Positions 11,665-23,215 of a stretch of 64,000 nt of DNA are shown in pieces (positions within the stretch are counted from its first letter, which is position 1; every line of letters begins with the position of its first letter). The stretch comes from Halichoerus grypus (Eukaryota; Chordata; Mammalia; Carnivora; Phocidae), in the NCBI RefSeq assembly GCF_964656455.1, contig NC_135718.1:126953093-127017092 (forward strand). The letters run 5' to 3'. The notes below the pieces were generated by a model that worked only from the letters and a program-made list of their open reading frames with translations, was not told where the DNA came from and searched no databases. The translations under genes were made by a program, and so were the position numbers.

Positions 11665-12054
11665 TTCACATTTCACACTTTCTTTATCCATTGATGGACA
11701 CTTAGGTTGTTTCCATATCTTGGTTAATGTAATATGTACAGTATTAATGCTGTAATGAACATGGGAGTGCATATATCTTTTCTAGTTAATGTTTTGATAA
11801 TTCACTTTGGAATAATGAAAGTTTTATATTCTTTTTGTTTGTGATCTTATATTCATAACTCGAAGTAGCAAAAGCTAAGATACTTTAAGAAGTTGTCTGA
11901 TATTACAGACCTGATGGCAATAATTTTTGTTGTTTATTGACGATGAATTAAACATATATTAACTGGGGCTTTTCATCTTTTAAAACAACACAAAAAGAAG
12001 ACTGTTCATTATAGGTTACTAAACTTCAGTAGATGGTACAGTAGAAGGTGGTTT

Positions 12055-12115
12055 ATATTTATATATCATACATAATTATTGCTATATAATTATATATACA
12101 CACATATATAATTAG
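12055..12115. repeat. AT-rich simple sequence
   Basis: A run of TATATTTATATATC, ATTATATATACAC and CATATATAATT. It is of low complexity and partly palindromic. Confidence 0.7.
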
Positions 12116-12606
12116 AGCACAAAGATTGAGATGTTTTGGCAGGTTTGATACAGAAATGTAGATTTTTCTAATTTGCACAATTACAGTCCATTGCTGTAGA
12201 GCAGTGGGTGGTCATAGTTGTCTGTAACCATCTATATCCCCAGTCTGTATTGCACAGTTTGATCTCCCACCTCAACCCCGTGATACCAACCCATTTTTGC
12301 AGCTTGGTAGATTATAATAGTTTAATAAATTATTTTTAAGTCATGTCAGTGATGTGATTTAAAGAAAATAGATGATCATTAAAACAAAAACTTTAAAAAG
12401 TGTTCCATTTGGATGCTTGCTTATGTTCATACACCTGGATAAATAAGCTTCTGTAATAAAAAGAAAAAAATCCTTATGTTACTCATATTCTTTCTGAGCC
12501 TGTACTGTTCTGTGGTTGAAAAGAGGGTTATAGTGAGCTATGTTACAAAGTGAGATATGTTACAAAGCTGTCCCAGGGGTCCATCTTTCTTTTCAGGAAG
12601 TTCTTT

Positions 12607-12883
12607 ATTTTTTTATTTTATTTTATTTATTTATTTATTTATTTATTATTATGTTAATCACCATACATCATTAGTTTTTGATGTAGCGTTCCATGATTCA
12701 TTGTTTGCGTTTAACACCCAGTGCTCCATGCAGAACGTGCCCTCTTTAATACCCATCACCAGGCTAACCCATCCTCCCACCCCCCTCCCCTCCAGAACCC
12801 TCAGTTTGTTTCTTAAAGTTATAGTCTCTCATGGTTCGTCTCCCCCTCTGATTTCCCCCCTTCATTCTTCCCCTTCAGGAAGT
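12607..12883 (-). mobile_element. Young carnivore L1 3' UTR, antisense, 5'-truncated
   Basis: A T/A-rich tail (TTTATTTATTTATTTATT), then TTAATCACCATACATCATTA, CCAGTGCTCCATGCAGAACG and GTTTGTTTCTTAAAG. The copy is only about 277 bp long, all of it 3' UTR. Direct repeat TTCAGGAAGTTCTTT lies at 12592-12606 and 12884-12898. It is well preserved compared with the L1M pieces, so it inserted later. Confidence 0.93.
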
Positions 12884-12949
12884 TCTTTTAATAAACTTGC
12901 AGGGATGTAAGAATGCTGATTATTGTTTTCCTGAATTTATACATTTTAC

Positions 12950-13240
12950 TTTGTTGGTAAGCAGTCAAACAAGTAAACAATAAAAAAAAGGTAACTTCAG
13001 AGAATGGTAAGGACTATGAAGAAAGTAAAAGCAGGTTAATGTGACAGAGTGATCTGAGGCAATTGTGTGCTATTCTCTTTAGTTCGAATGGTTAGGGGCA
13101 TCCTTACACGGAATGTATTTGAGCAGAGATCTACATGATGAGGAGCCAGTTAGGCAAAAATAAGGGGAAAGAGCATAGCTGGCAGAGGAAACAAATGCAA
13201 AGGCCCTGAATTGGTAGGTCATCCACAAAATAAATAAACT
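12950..13240 (-). mobile_element. L2 fragment, antisense
   Basis: CAGTCAAACAAGTAAACAAT, TTTGAGCAGAGATC and AATGCAAAGGCCCTGAATTG correspond to the antisense of the L2 3' end (the CAGGGCCTTTGCA region). Moderately diverged. Confidence 0.72.
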
Positions 13241-13364
13241 TCATGTCTGGATGATAAGATTCGTAACTAAGAATTTCATGGAGGGAACATTTTCAGGAAT
13301 TGAAGTTTTAGGGTTACATTTATTTACCATAAAATTATATAATTTGTACAGTATGAAATACTGA

Positions 13365-13990
13365 TTTCTTTCAGTAAATATTTGTTGAAAATTTTTCTGG
13401 GCCTGGACAATGGGATGCAGTAATGACACGACACACCAAGCCCTTGCTTTCATAGAGGTAATATTTTAGTAGCAAAGACAAGCAGTAAAAAGGTAAATCC
13501 TAGCAATTTCAGACAGTGGCAAATGCTGTGAAGAAAATAAATCAAGAAGAAGGGCCTAGAGGAAGTGGAACGTGCTATTTTCATAGGAGGTGGTTAGGGA
13601 AGTCCTGTCTAGAGAGTTGACATTTGAACTGAGACCCAAACACCAGAAGGACAAGCATGTGAAATCTGGAAAAGAACATTCCAGGCAAAAGGAACAGTAA
13701 GATTAGTGGCCTTGATGTAGTAGTGAGTTTGGTATGTTTCAGGAACTGAAGGCCACTGAGATTAGTCATGAACTAGATTGATAGGGAGAATAGATAGAGA
13801 TAAAGATTGTAACCAAAGCAGGTAGAGCCCTGTAGACCATGATAAGAAGTTTGAATTTTATTCTGAGTGTGCATGGAAATCATTGGAGGATTTTAAGTAG
13901 GGCAAAGAGTTTGATCTGGTTTACTTTTTAAAAAGTGCTTTCAGGTTGCTTTGTAGATAGTGGATGTAGAAGGTAGGTAGGGTGAAGTGG
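13365..13990 (-). mobile_element. L2 fragment, antisense
   Basis: A second L2 copy starting at its 3' end: TTTCAGTAAATATTTGTTGA, CATTTGAACTGAGACCCAAA, CATTCCAGGCAAAAGGAACA and GTAGAGCCCTGTAGACCATG. The line TTTAAAAAGTGCTTTCAGG marks the inner part. It could be one element with the neighbour at 12950, split by rearrangement. Confidence 0.78.
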
Positions 13991-13999
13991 GGTGGGGTG

Positions 14000-15623
14000 A
14001 GGCAGGAATTGTATTTTAGACCTGTTAAGTTTTCAGTGCCTTCTAGCTGTCAAGTAGTTGAATATATGAGTCTGAAGTTCAGAAGTCCTGTGTAGAGATT
14101 TAAATTTGAGAGTCATCAGCATTTGAAGTCCATGGGCCTGAATGAAAGCACTTAGGAAAAGAAGGTGGGTAGATAATGATTAAAAGCCATTACAGTAATT
14201 ATAGTATAGCAGAGAAGCTTCCCTTCTTGGGATTGTCAGTGTTTTAGTGTAGTAACGTCATAGTAAGACAAAATAATTTGAAAAAAGACTGGATAACATG
14301 TATGTGATAAATTTAGTAAGTACAGAGTGCTATATATTAATATAAAATCAGTTTCTTGCATGGTGAAGCAGTAAATAAATAGGTAAGGACATTCAAGAGC
14401 TTCTTCCATATATCAAAAAGTTCTACCAAACTTATTCCTTAGAAAAAATTAGTTGTCTTGGGTGTTGAAAATGCAAGAAGTTGGGTACTCTTATCATAGT
14501 ATTTGGTCAGAGAGCTCAGGAGCATTTGTCTTGTTCTTTGACTAAGACTTCAGGTTGCTTTGTAGAGAAATACTTGAAAGAAAAGGCAGAAAAAGCAAAG
14601 CAAGACAAAGAAAACATTTTAGTATTAGCTCAGGTTCGGTTCCAGCCCCCAGTGCAGAATTTTGGTAAGCTACACTGAACCAAGTAAAAGGCTCTTTTTG
14701 TCCTCCGTTACATTGGCCTAGAACCAAGTAGTAATAGGATGTCCTTTATGTTCCTGTAACAGCCAAATGTGGGACTTATTATTCCAGTAGGGTCAATGGC
14801 TATCCTGCCTGTTTCAGAGGAAAAAGCACCTGAGAGGAGAGAGAAGCCTGGGTGAGCGTGCAGGGAGGGCAGGAGAAAATAGAGAACTGGCCAATGGTGG
14901 GAAGAGTGGGAGAAGTTGGGTGAGCAGCAGAAGGAGGAGGCAATGAGAACTAAAGGTGGGGAAAGGAGGAGCTGTAGTGAGAAGACCAGGACCAGGTAGG
15001 TGCTGCCTCTATAGGTTTGTTACTTGGAAAACCTTTAAAGGAGAGAGAAAGAACTTGGATTTCTCATAGATCCTCTTAATATCTTAGTAGTCATAGGGAA
15101 GAGAGAACAAGAGAAGGATGACTGGCCTTTCCTCTTGAGGGAGCAGGTTCTGGGCTCATGAACACTGCAGCCACATGGACAGATGACAGACAAGAGGCCA
15201 CACGTGACATGGTGCTGACCTTGATATTTAAATACACCATCCCTGCAAAACGTAGGGGCCCAGTCAGTGTTTCGGAGTCTGTTTCTTACCACTATTTCTT
15301 TCTAGGGTATGGAGTAAAGGGAAGGATGAGGTTGCTCAGAAGAGAAAGAGTATTTCCTTTTCCTTAAGCCAAAACTTTATGATTAATAATTTTTTTGGTC
15401 TTGTATCTCAGGGAAAATATTTTAAGAGTCTGTTTAATAAATACAGAACATCATGATATATTTAGAGGGATCTCAAAGATTTTTCTAAAGTAGTTTTAAA
15501 ATAAAAACTAAAAGTACCTTTTCTTTTAATATAAAATTTTAAGGCATACAGGTTTAGAAATTCTTTGGATATTGTGACATTTTATTAATTGTAATGCTGT
15601 GCCTTGGTACCACTTGTCTAAAA
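14000..15623. other. Intronic stretch with no recognised element
   Basis: It includes purine-rich DNA at about 14815-15055 (runs such as GGAGGAGGCAATGAG and AAAGGAGGAG). Several short open frames are present (14481-14678, 15035-15292, 15158-15367) without coding signatures. I see no gene here. Confidence 0.45.
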
Positions 15624-15635
15624 TAAGCTTTTCCT

Positions 15636-15863
15636 CTGGCGCCTGGGTGGCTCAGTAGGTTAAGTGTCCAGCTCTTGATTTCTACTCAGGTCATGATCTC
15701 ACGGTTGTGAGATCGAGCCCCGCGTTGGGCTCTGCACTGAGAGTGGAGCCTGCTTAAGATTCTCTCTCTCCCTCTCTCTCTGTCTCCTACCCCCAGCTCA
15801 CAGGCATATACACTCTCTCTCTCTCTCTCTCTCTCAAAAACTTAAAAAAATAAATAAGTAAAG
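15636..15863 (+). mobile_element. Can-SINE, sense, with target-site duplication
   Basis: GGCGCCTGGGTGGCTCAGTA head, GCCCCGCGTTGGGCTCTGCA middle, a long (CT)n tract at 15811-15835, and an A-rich tail. Direct repeat TAAGCTTTTCCT occurs at 15624-15635 and 15864-15875. The CT expansion sits where this family often carries a polypyrimidine block. Confidence 0.96.
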
Positions 15864-16235
15864 TAAGCTTTTCCTTTCCGTCTTTATATAGAGTTTATGT
15901 CATACCACTAGCTACCATGTAATTATAATATTACTGGAGAAGGCCTGAAAATGCAAGGAATACTAATTTTTTTAAATCTTTCTTTTGTTAAATAGCATTT
16001 TAATTAATAGCATCATTTAATGAAGTTTTAGTGATCTAAATTAGAATTTAGGTTTAATAGTGCCAATAGTTAATGATTCATTACAGATTAATGTTTTAAT
16101 GGATTTATAGATATCATGGTCTACCAAAATTATAGAGGTGGCATTTTATGTGGCAGTACTTGTCTATTTGAAAAGTCAGTGCTAGGAAGGTGTTGCCAGC
16201 CGAGGGGATAAAAAAACTTGACGGTCTTGATCTCT

Positions 16236-16266
16236 TTACATTTTTTTTTTTTTTTTTAAGATTTTA
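16236..16266 (-). mobile_element. Can-SINE antisense tail remnant
   Basis: A poly(T) run followed by AAGATTTTA, the start of an antisense SINE, abruptly abuts a sense SINE at 16267. It may be the displaced 5' piece of the antisense copy at 16533 or a separate truncated copy. Confidence 0.6.
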
Positions 16267-16466
16267 GGGGCGCCTGGGTGGCTCAGTCGTTAAGCGTCTG
16301 CCTTCGGCTCAGGTCATGATCCCAGGGTCCTGGGATCGAGCACCGCATTGGGCTCCCTGCTCAGCGGGAAGCCTGCTTCTCCCTCTCCCACTCCCCCTGC
16401 TTGTGTTCCTGCTCTCGCTGTGTCTCCCTCTGTCAAATAAATAATAAAATCTTAAAAAAAAAAAAA
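16267..16466 (+). mobile_element. Can-SINE, sense, one arm of an inverted pair
   Basis: Full-length GGGGCGCCTGGGTGGCTCAG head through an AAATAATAAAATCTT tail. It lies 66 bp from an opposite-strand copy. No clean direct repeat is seen, which fits a complex or rearranged site. Confidence 0.95.
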
Positions 16467-16532
16467 GAAATGCTCCAACCTACAATAAACTGTCAAATCT
16501 TCACTCTGTGAACTCTAAATAAATAAAATCTT

Positions 16533-16742
16533 TATTTTTTTTTATTTTTTTTTTTTAAAGATTTTATTATTTATTTGACAGAGGGAGACACAGCGAGAGC
16601 AGGAACACAAGCAGGGGGAGTGGGAGAGGGAGAAGCAGGCTTCCCGCTGAGCAGGGAGCCCAATGCGGGGCTCGATCTCAGGACCCTGGGATCATGGCCT
16701 GAGCCGAAGGCAGACGCTTAACGACTGAGCCACCAGGCGCCC
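16533..16742 (-). mobile_element. Can-SINE, antisense, other arm of the inverted pair
   Basis: T-rich tract, AAAGATTTTATTATTTATTT, a GA-rich body and CTGAGCCACCAGGCGCCC. Just before it, AATAAATAAAATCTTT looks like a stray SINE tail, so the site is composite. Confidence 0.94.
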
Positions 16743-18234
16743 GTAGGTAGGAGCATTTCTTGAGAATTATATCAACAGGTTATTTTGTGGGGCAAGGAAA
16801 ATAATTGCTTCATAGCTGACAAGCATCCATTTAAAGCACACTGGTTCATAAATTTGAACTTTCAAGTGTGCATACATTTCCCTGCCAGTTAGCTGGTGAG
16901 GTAGCTCCCAGGGCTAGAGCTCTTTACTTTTTCTGATAGCTGCAGCTTTGTGGGCTCTGGTCAACGTCTATGTGTAGAGGCCATAAGACCCGCTTAGGGA
17001 AAGTGTGATCTTTTAGTTCCACCACTGTGGCATGTTAATCTGGGCACTGCTTGCCAGCAGGCATTCATCTACAAGGAGGTGGGTGATCTCCAGATACTTG
17101 GTAGGTTGGAGAAAAGGTATTTGTACTTCTTACTATGCTGTTTGAGTTTCTGCCATAGCTGTGTTCGAATGTTGTGAAACTTTCTCTGTTGCTATTCAAT
17201 TTTAAATTGTCTTTGTCTTTTCTACAAACCTAGGATGGGTTAGCTACCAAGGGAGACATCATAACCTTCCTTTTTCTTTTTCTCATAGATAGTTGGGAAA
17301 TGAAGCCTGACTGGGTGGTAGAGCCAAATTAGAGAACAGCCATGATTGTGTTGCAACCTTATGTTTCTTTTTTTTCTGGTAAAGTGAGTACTGTTAGGAG
17401 CATTTTTCATACACGCCCAGCTGAAAGAAATCTGCTGACAAACTTCCTTTCAGGCAGTTTTTTCATTGTTAAGTGGAGCCTTTACTGATGCTTATTTTTA
17501 TGTGATAAAGTGTATTTCAGTGTATTTTATGTAGCTTGTTTTAGATTTTGAGATTTGAAGCAATTTTTGACTCATCATCACATATGCTTGGGAAACTTTC
17601 AGATCGGGAAAGCTGTAAAGCACAAACATACTTTGAAGTACCCCATATGTGACTGGTTAAAATACACTAGGAATGTCATATTGGTTAGCAAATGAAAGAA
17701 CGTAGCTGCCATTTTACATTGTTGGCATAAAGTAGCAGCAATTATGTTGAGTGGTGGTGGACAAGCCTGAGCTGCCATATATAAACTATCATAAAAATAA
17801 ATCTTTCCCAGGTCACTATGGTTAGGACATTTGGAAAATATATATGTTCTGTACTTAAATCTTGACTTGTTGGATATAATAGTCTATTTTATTTTATTTT
17901 TTTTGTCATAAAAACCTGGTTTTATTATCTTGGTGGTTATTTTTTTTTTCCTGCTTACATGTTTTTGGTGGCTCTTTGGCACCTCTTTTCTTAATGGACT
18001 AGGCACATGAAGGTGATATTACAGAAATCTCCTAATTTAGTTCCTTAAAGTATTAATTGATATAACATTTGTTTGGGAAAGCATAAAAATAAACGATGAC
18101 AATGAAGTTTGAAGATTATCTTTAAAAAATAGACAATTCTGTAGGTTAATCCCAAAGTCATACACTGACTATATAATACCTTAAGTAATAAAAACACTGC
18201 AAACCTTTATATCACTTAGAACTTTTTAGAGTAG

Positions 18235-18340
18235 TTTGATGTACACCTTATGTGATGCCTTGTGAGGTGAGAAATCAGGTATTATCCACATTTAACAGAG
18301 GAAGATGAAACTCAGTGAAGTCTGAATGACTTCCTAAGGC
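18235..18340. mobile_element. MIR/L2-like fragment
   Basis: GGTATTATCCACATTTAACA followed by GAGGAAGATGAAACTCAGTG resembles the ancient SINE motif with the wording 'cattttacagatgaggaaactg'. Short and eroded. Confidence 0.55.
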
Positions 18341-18628
18341 CAGATCTTTCTTTTTAAAATCAACTTTGTTGAGGCATAATTTAAATAAAAGAAAATACAC
18401 CTATTTGAAGTAAATAGTTTTTGAGTTTTGACAAATGTATGTATTCATGTACTACTCCAGTTAAGATATAAAATGTTTTTATCACCCCCCCAAAATTCCT
18501 TTGTGTCTCTTTGCTGTCAGCCCCTCACCCCCCTCCAGGCATCCATTAATCTCCTTTCTGTCACTGTAGATTAGTTTTGCCTGTTCTAGAATTTCATATA
18601 GATGAAAGCATAATGCATGAACTCTTTT

Positions 18629-18843
18629 TATTTATTCTTCTTTTTTTGAGAGAGAGAGAGGGAGAGCACATGTGCTGCAAGTGGGAGGGGAGGAGGGGCA
18701 GAGGCAGAGGGAGAGAGAATCTTAAGCAGGCTTTATGCCCAGCGTGGAGCCCGTTACGGGGCTTGATCCCAGGACCCTGAGATCATGACCTGAGCCGAAA
18801 CCAAGAGTTGAATGCTTAACCATCTAAGCCACCCAGGTGCCCC
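18629..18843 (-). mobile_element. Can-SINE, antisense, inside the L1M
   Basis: GAGAGAGAGAGAG body with GGGGAGGAGGGGCAGAGGC, ending CTAAGCCACCCAGGTGCCCC. Imperfect direct repeats CATGAACTCTTTT (18616-18628) and CATGAATTCTCTTTT (18845-18859). Confidence 0.95.
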
Positions 18844-21266
18844 ACATGAATTCTCTTTTAATTGGATTCATTTGCTCTTATTTTTGAGAGTCATGCATAT
18901 TGTTATGTGTAGTTTGTTCCTTTTTATTGCTTCATATTATTCCATTGTATGAATACCACAATTCATTCACCTATTGTTGTTGGACATTGATATTTCCAGG
19001 TTTTGGCCTATTATAAATAAACATCTATGAATGAACATTTGTGTACATTTTTGTGAGGACATATATTTTCATTTCTCTTGGGTAAATACCTAGGAGTTGA
19101 ATTGGAGAGCCATATTTATATAAGTGAATGTTTAACTTTTAAGTAGCTGTCAAGTAGTTTCCCAAAGTAGTGGTTGTACTTTTTATTTTGCCACCAGCAG
19201 ATGTGTGAAAGTTCTAACTGCTCCATATCCTTGTCAACAGTTTTGGTATCATCAGTCTTTTTAATTTTAGCCATTCTAATGTGAGTTAATATCTCCTTGT
19301 GGTTTTAATTTGTATTTCCCTGATAACTAATGTAACTTAGTGTTTTTCTTGTATGTTTATTGGGTCATTCATACATCTTTTGTGAAGTGTCTGTTGAAAT
19401 CTTTTTCTCATTTTCTTATTGTTTTTTTTTTTTATTTTCTTATTACTGTAAGAGTTGTTTGTATATTCTGACTACCAGTCCTTTGTCAAATACATATATT
19501 GCAAATATTTTCTCCTAGTCTCTGGTTTACCTTTTCATTTTCTTAATGGTGTCTTTCAGGGACTTTTAAATTTTGAGGGAGGCCAGTTAATTTTTTTCTT
19601 TGATAGTACTTTTTATGTCCTAAAAAATCTTTGTCTACATTGTGGTTGTGAAGAATTTGTTCTCTGTTTTTTCTTCTAAATGTTTATAGTTTCAGCTTTT
19701 ACATTTAGGTCTGTGATTCATTTTGTATTTACTTTTATTTATTTTTGTATAAGGGAAGGGAAGATTCAAGGCTTATTTTGTTTTTTTTTTTTTTTTAAAC
19801 AAGGATATCTAGTGGTTGAAGGCTATTCTTTCTCCACTGACTTACTTTGATATGTGTCTGTGCCATTGATTTATATGTTTATTAGGCCAGTACCACACAG
19901 TAATACTTCATTATTGTAGTTTCATAATAAGTCTTAAAATCTGGTAGTGTAAGTCATCCAAATTTTTTGTTCTTTATCAAAATTGTTTTAGTCATTTTAG
20001 GTTCTTCGTGTTTACATATAAATTTTAGAATCACTTGTCAATTTCTACAAAAAAAGCTTGCTGGGATTGAGATTGGAATTGTGTTCAATTTAGATCATTT
20101 TGGGAAGAATTGATATTTTAGCAATATTGAGTTTTCCAGTGTAAACATGGTATCTGTTCCCATTTACTTAGCTTTTCTTTAATTTATTTCAGTAGTGTTT
20201 TAGTTTTTAGTATAGGAGTCGTGTACATATTTTATTAAATTTTACTCTATTTCATATTTTTTATTTTGATTGTAAATGGAATTGGTTTTAAATTTAATTT
20301 CCAGTTGTTCGTTGCTCATATGGAGAAATACAATTGAATTTTGAACATTGATTTTTATATCTTGTAACCTTGCTAAATGCACATTCCCTAGTAGGTTTTT
20401 TGTGGATATGTCCGAATCTCTACATACATAATCATTTTACTTGTGAATAAACACAGTTTTACTTCTTCCTTTCTAGTGTGTATGGCTTTTCTCCCCTTCC
20501 CTTATTGCACCTAAGACTTCCAAACAACGTTAAATAAACATGGTGAGACCAGACATCCTCACCTGTTTCTGATCTTACGGGGAACGTATTTGGTTCTCAT
20601 TGAGTATGTTGTTATCTATAGGATTTTGAAGATTCTCTTTATCAAGTTTAGAAGTTCCCTTTTATTCCTAGTTTGCTAAGAATTGTATGAATGTATGTGT
20701 TTTAAATCCATGAATAGGTGCTGTATTTTGTCACATGCTTTTTTTTTTTTTTGCCTCTGTTGAGATGATCATACGGCTTTCCTTATTTATCTTGTTAATA
20801 TGTGAATTACATTGATTGATTTTCAAATAGTAAACTCATCTTAAATTACTGGAATTAAACTTATTTGGCCATGATGTATTATTTTATATATTGGTGGATT
20901 TACTTTACTAATATTTTCTCAAGGATATTTTGCAGCCATATTCATGAAAGATGTTTTTCCTTTCCTTCTAATTTCTTTCATTTCAGTATAAAGGCAATAC
21001 TGACTTTATATAATGAGTTACAAAGTGTTCCTTTTCTATTCTCTGAAAACTTTTGTCTAAGTTTGGTATCATTTCTTTCTTAAATGTTGGATATAGAACT
21101 CACCAGTGAAGCCATCAGGGTTACATGCTTTCTTTGTTTTTAAATTACAAATTTATTTTTAAAAATAGATTTACAGCTACAAAGATTTTTTTGTTTCATG
21201 TGTTAATTTAGGTTGTTTTGTAGCCTTTCAAGGAATTTGTTTACTTCATCTAAATTTGTCAAATTT

Positions 21267-21463
21267 GGGGTGCCTGGGTGGCTCAGTCAGTTAAATGTCT
21301 GCCTTCGGCTCAGGTCATGATCCCAGCGTCCTGGGATCGAGACCCACATCTGGCTTCCTGCTCCCCTCCCACTGGGGAGCCTGCTTCTCCCTCTCCCACT
21401 CCCCCTGCTTGTGTTCTCTCTCTCTCTGTGTCAAATAAATAAATAAAATCTTTAAAAATAAAT
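21267..21463 (+). mobile_element. Can-SINE, sense, inside the L1M
   Basis: GGGGTGCCTGGGTGGCTCAG head and AAATAAATAAATAAAATCTTT tail. Perfect 15-bp direct repeat AAATTTGTCAAATTT at 21252-21266 and 21464-21478. Confidence 0.97.
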
Positions 21464-22451
21464 AAATTTGTCAAATTTATTGGCACTGGGTTGTTCATAA
21501 TGTTCCCTAATTATCCTTTTAATATCTCTAGAACCTGTAGTAACATCCCCTCGTTCCTGACATTATTAATTTGTGTGGAGGTTTATCAATTCTGTTACTC
21601 TTTTCCAAGTACTAGCTTCTCATTTTATTATTTTTTACTATTGTTTTGCTTGTTTTCTATATTGCTGATTTTTGCTCTTACCTTTATTTCCTTCCTTCTT
21701 ATTTTTTTTTTCTTATTTTGATTTAATTTGCTCCTCTTTTTCTAACTTCTTAAGAATGGAATCTTATGTAATTGATTTTAAACTATTCTTCTTTTCTAAT
21801 ATAAACACTTAAAGTCATGAATTGCCCTCTCAGTTCTGCAGATTTTGACATGGTGCCAAACACCAGTGAATGGTGTTTCATTACTGTTCAGTTCAAAATA
21901 TTTTCTAAATTCTCTTGTGATTTCTTCTTTACTCATTGATTATTTAGAAGTATCTTCTTTAATTTCCAAATACCTGGATATTTTCTATATAGATATCTTG
22001 TTTGTTACTGATTTCTAACATGTTTGTTGTGGTTAGAGAACATACTTTGTATGATTTCAGCCCTTTCAAATATACGGAGACTGTTTTTGGCGCAGCAATT
22101 TGATCTATCTTGATGAGTGTTCATGCGCACTTGAAAGGAATGTGTATTGTGCTGTTCTGGCTGTAGTGTCCTATAAATAAATATCAGGTCATTTTGCTTA
22201 ATAATAATGCTTTTCAGGTCTTCTCTATTCCCTTCTGACTTTTTGTTCCCTTACTCTAATAATTCTTGAAAAAGGAGTATTGAAAGCTCCAAATAATTGT
22301 GGATTTCTCTGTTTCTCTTTTTAATGCAGTCCAACTGAATTAAGTGAAAATGACACGGTACATACAGAGGAATTTTTCTTCTTGCATTTTGGCGTCTTTT
22401 AAGATTTTTCTTTCTCTTTTCAGAAGTTTGACTATGAGATGCCTACATGTG

Positions 22452-22641
22452 TTTTTTTTTAAAGATTTTATTTATTTGACAGAGACACAGCGAGAGAGGG
22501 AACACAAGCAGGGGGAGCGGGAGAGGGAGAAGCAGACTCGGGGCCAAGCAGGGAGCCCAATGTGGGGCTCAATCCCAGGACCCTGAGATTATGACCTGAG
22601 CCGAAGGCAGATGCTTAACGATTGAGCCACCCAGGTGCCCC
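22452..22641 (-). mobile_element. Can-SINE, antisense, inside the L1M
   Basis: TTTTTTTTAAAGATTTTATT, GACAGAGACACAGCGAGAG, ending TTGAGCCACCCAGGTGCCCC. I could not find a clean direct repeat. Confidence 0.95.
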
Positions 22642-22996
22642 TGGTTTTCTTTATATATATATTCTGCTAAGGGTTCAGTGAAACATTTGGTTTTGTGGGT
22701 TGATATCTTTCATTAATTTTAGAAAAGTCTTTGTTTTGGCTACTGTCTTTTAAAATATTTCTTCTAATGTACTTTCTGTCTCTTCTCTTTCTGGTACTCG
22801 TGTTGTGTGTAGTTTAGACTTAGACCAGTAGTGTACAGTAGAGATATAATGTGAGCGACATGTGTAATTTTAATCTAGTAGCCACAGTAAAAAAAATTAA
22901 AACAGGTGAAATTGACTTTAAGAATATATTTTGTTTAACCCAATAATGAAAATGTTATTTCAACAGTTATTCTATTTAAAAATTATTGAGTATTTT

Positions 22997-23215
22997 TTGG
23001 GCGCCTGGGTGGCTCAGTCGTTAGGCGGTTGCCTTCAGCTCAGGTCATGATCCCAGAGTCCTGGGATCGAGTCCCACATTGGGCTCCCTGCTCAGCGGGG
23101 AGTCTGCTTCTCCCTCTCCCACTCCCCCCACTTGTGTTCCTGCTCTCACTGTCTCTGTCAAATAAATAAATAAAATCTTTAAAAAAAATAAATAAATAAA
23201 TAAATAAATAAAAAT
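22997..23215 (+). mobile_element. Can-SINE, sense, inside the L1M
   Basis: GGGCGCCTGGGTGGCTCAGT head, and a tail extended by a (TAAA)n microsatellite at 23178-23215. The direct repeat AAATTATTGAGTATTTT flanks it (ending 22996 and 23234). Confidence 0.96.

Larger units (their letters stand above)
10905..11790 (-). mobile_element. L1M 3' region, antisense, interrupted by a Can-SINE
   Basis: The 3' UTR part includes ATGAGGTATAATTGATACAT and CCACAGTAAGTCTAGTTAAC. The end of ORF2 follows in antisense (TCCATCCATGTTATCACAG; CTTTATCCATTGATGGACAC). The copy is split at 11413-11606 by a younger SINE and has no usable reading frame. Confidence 0.88.
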
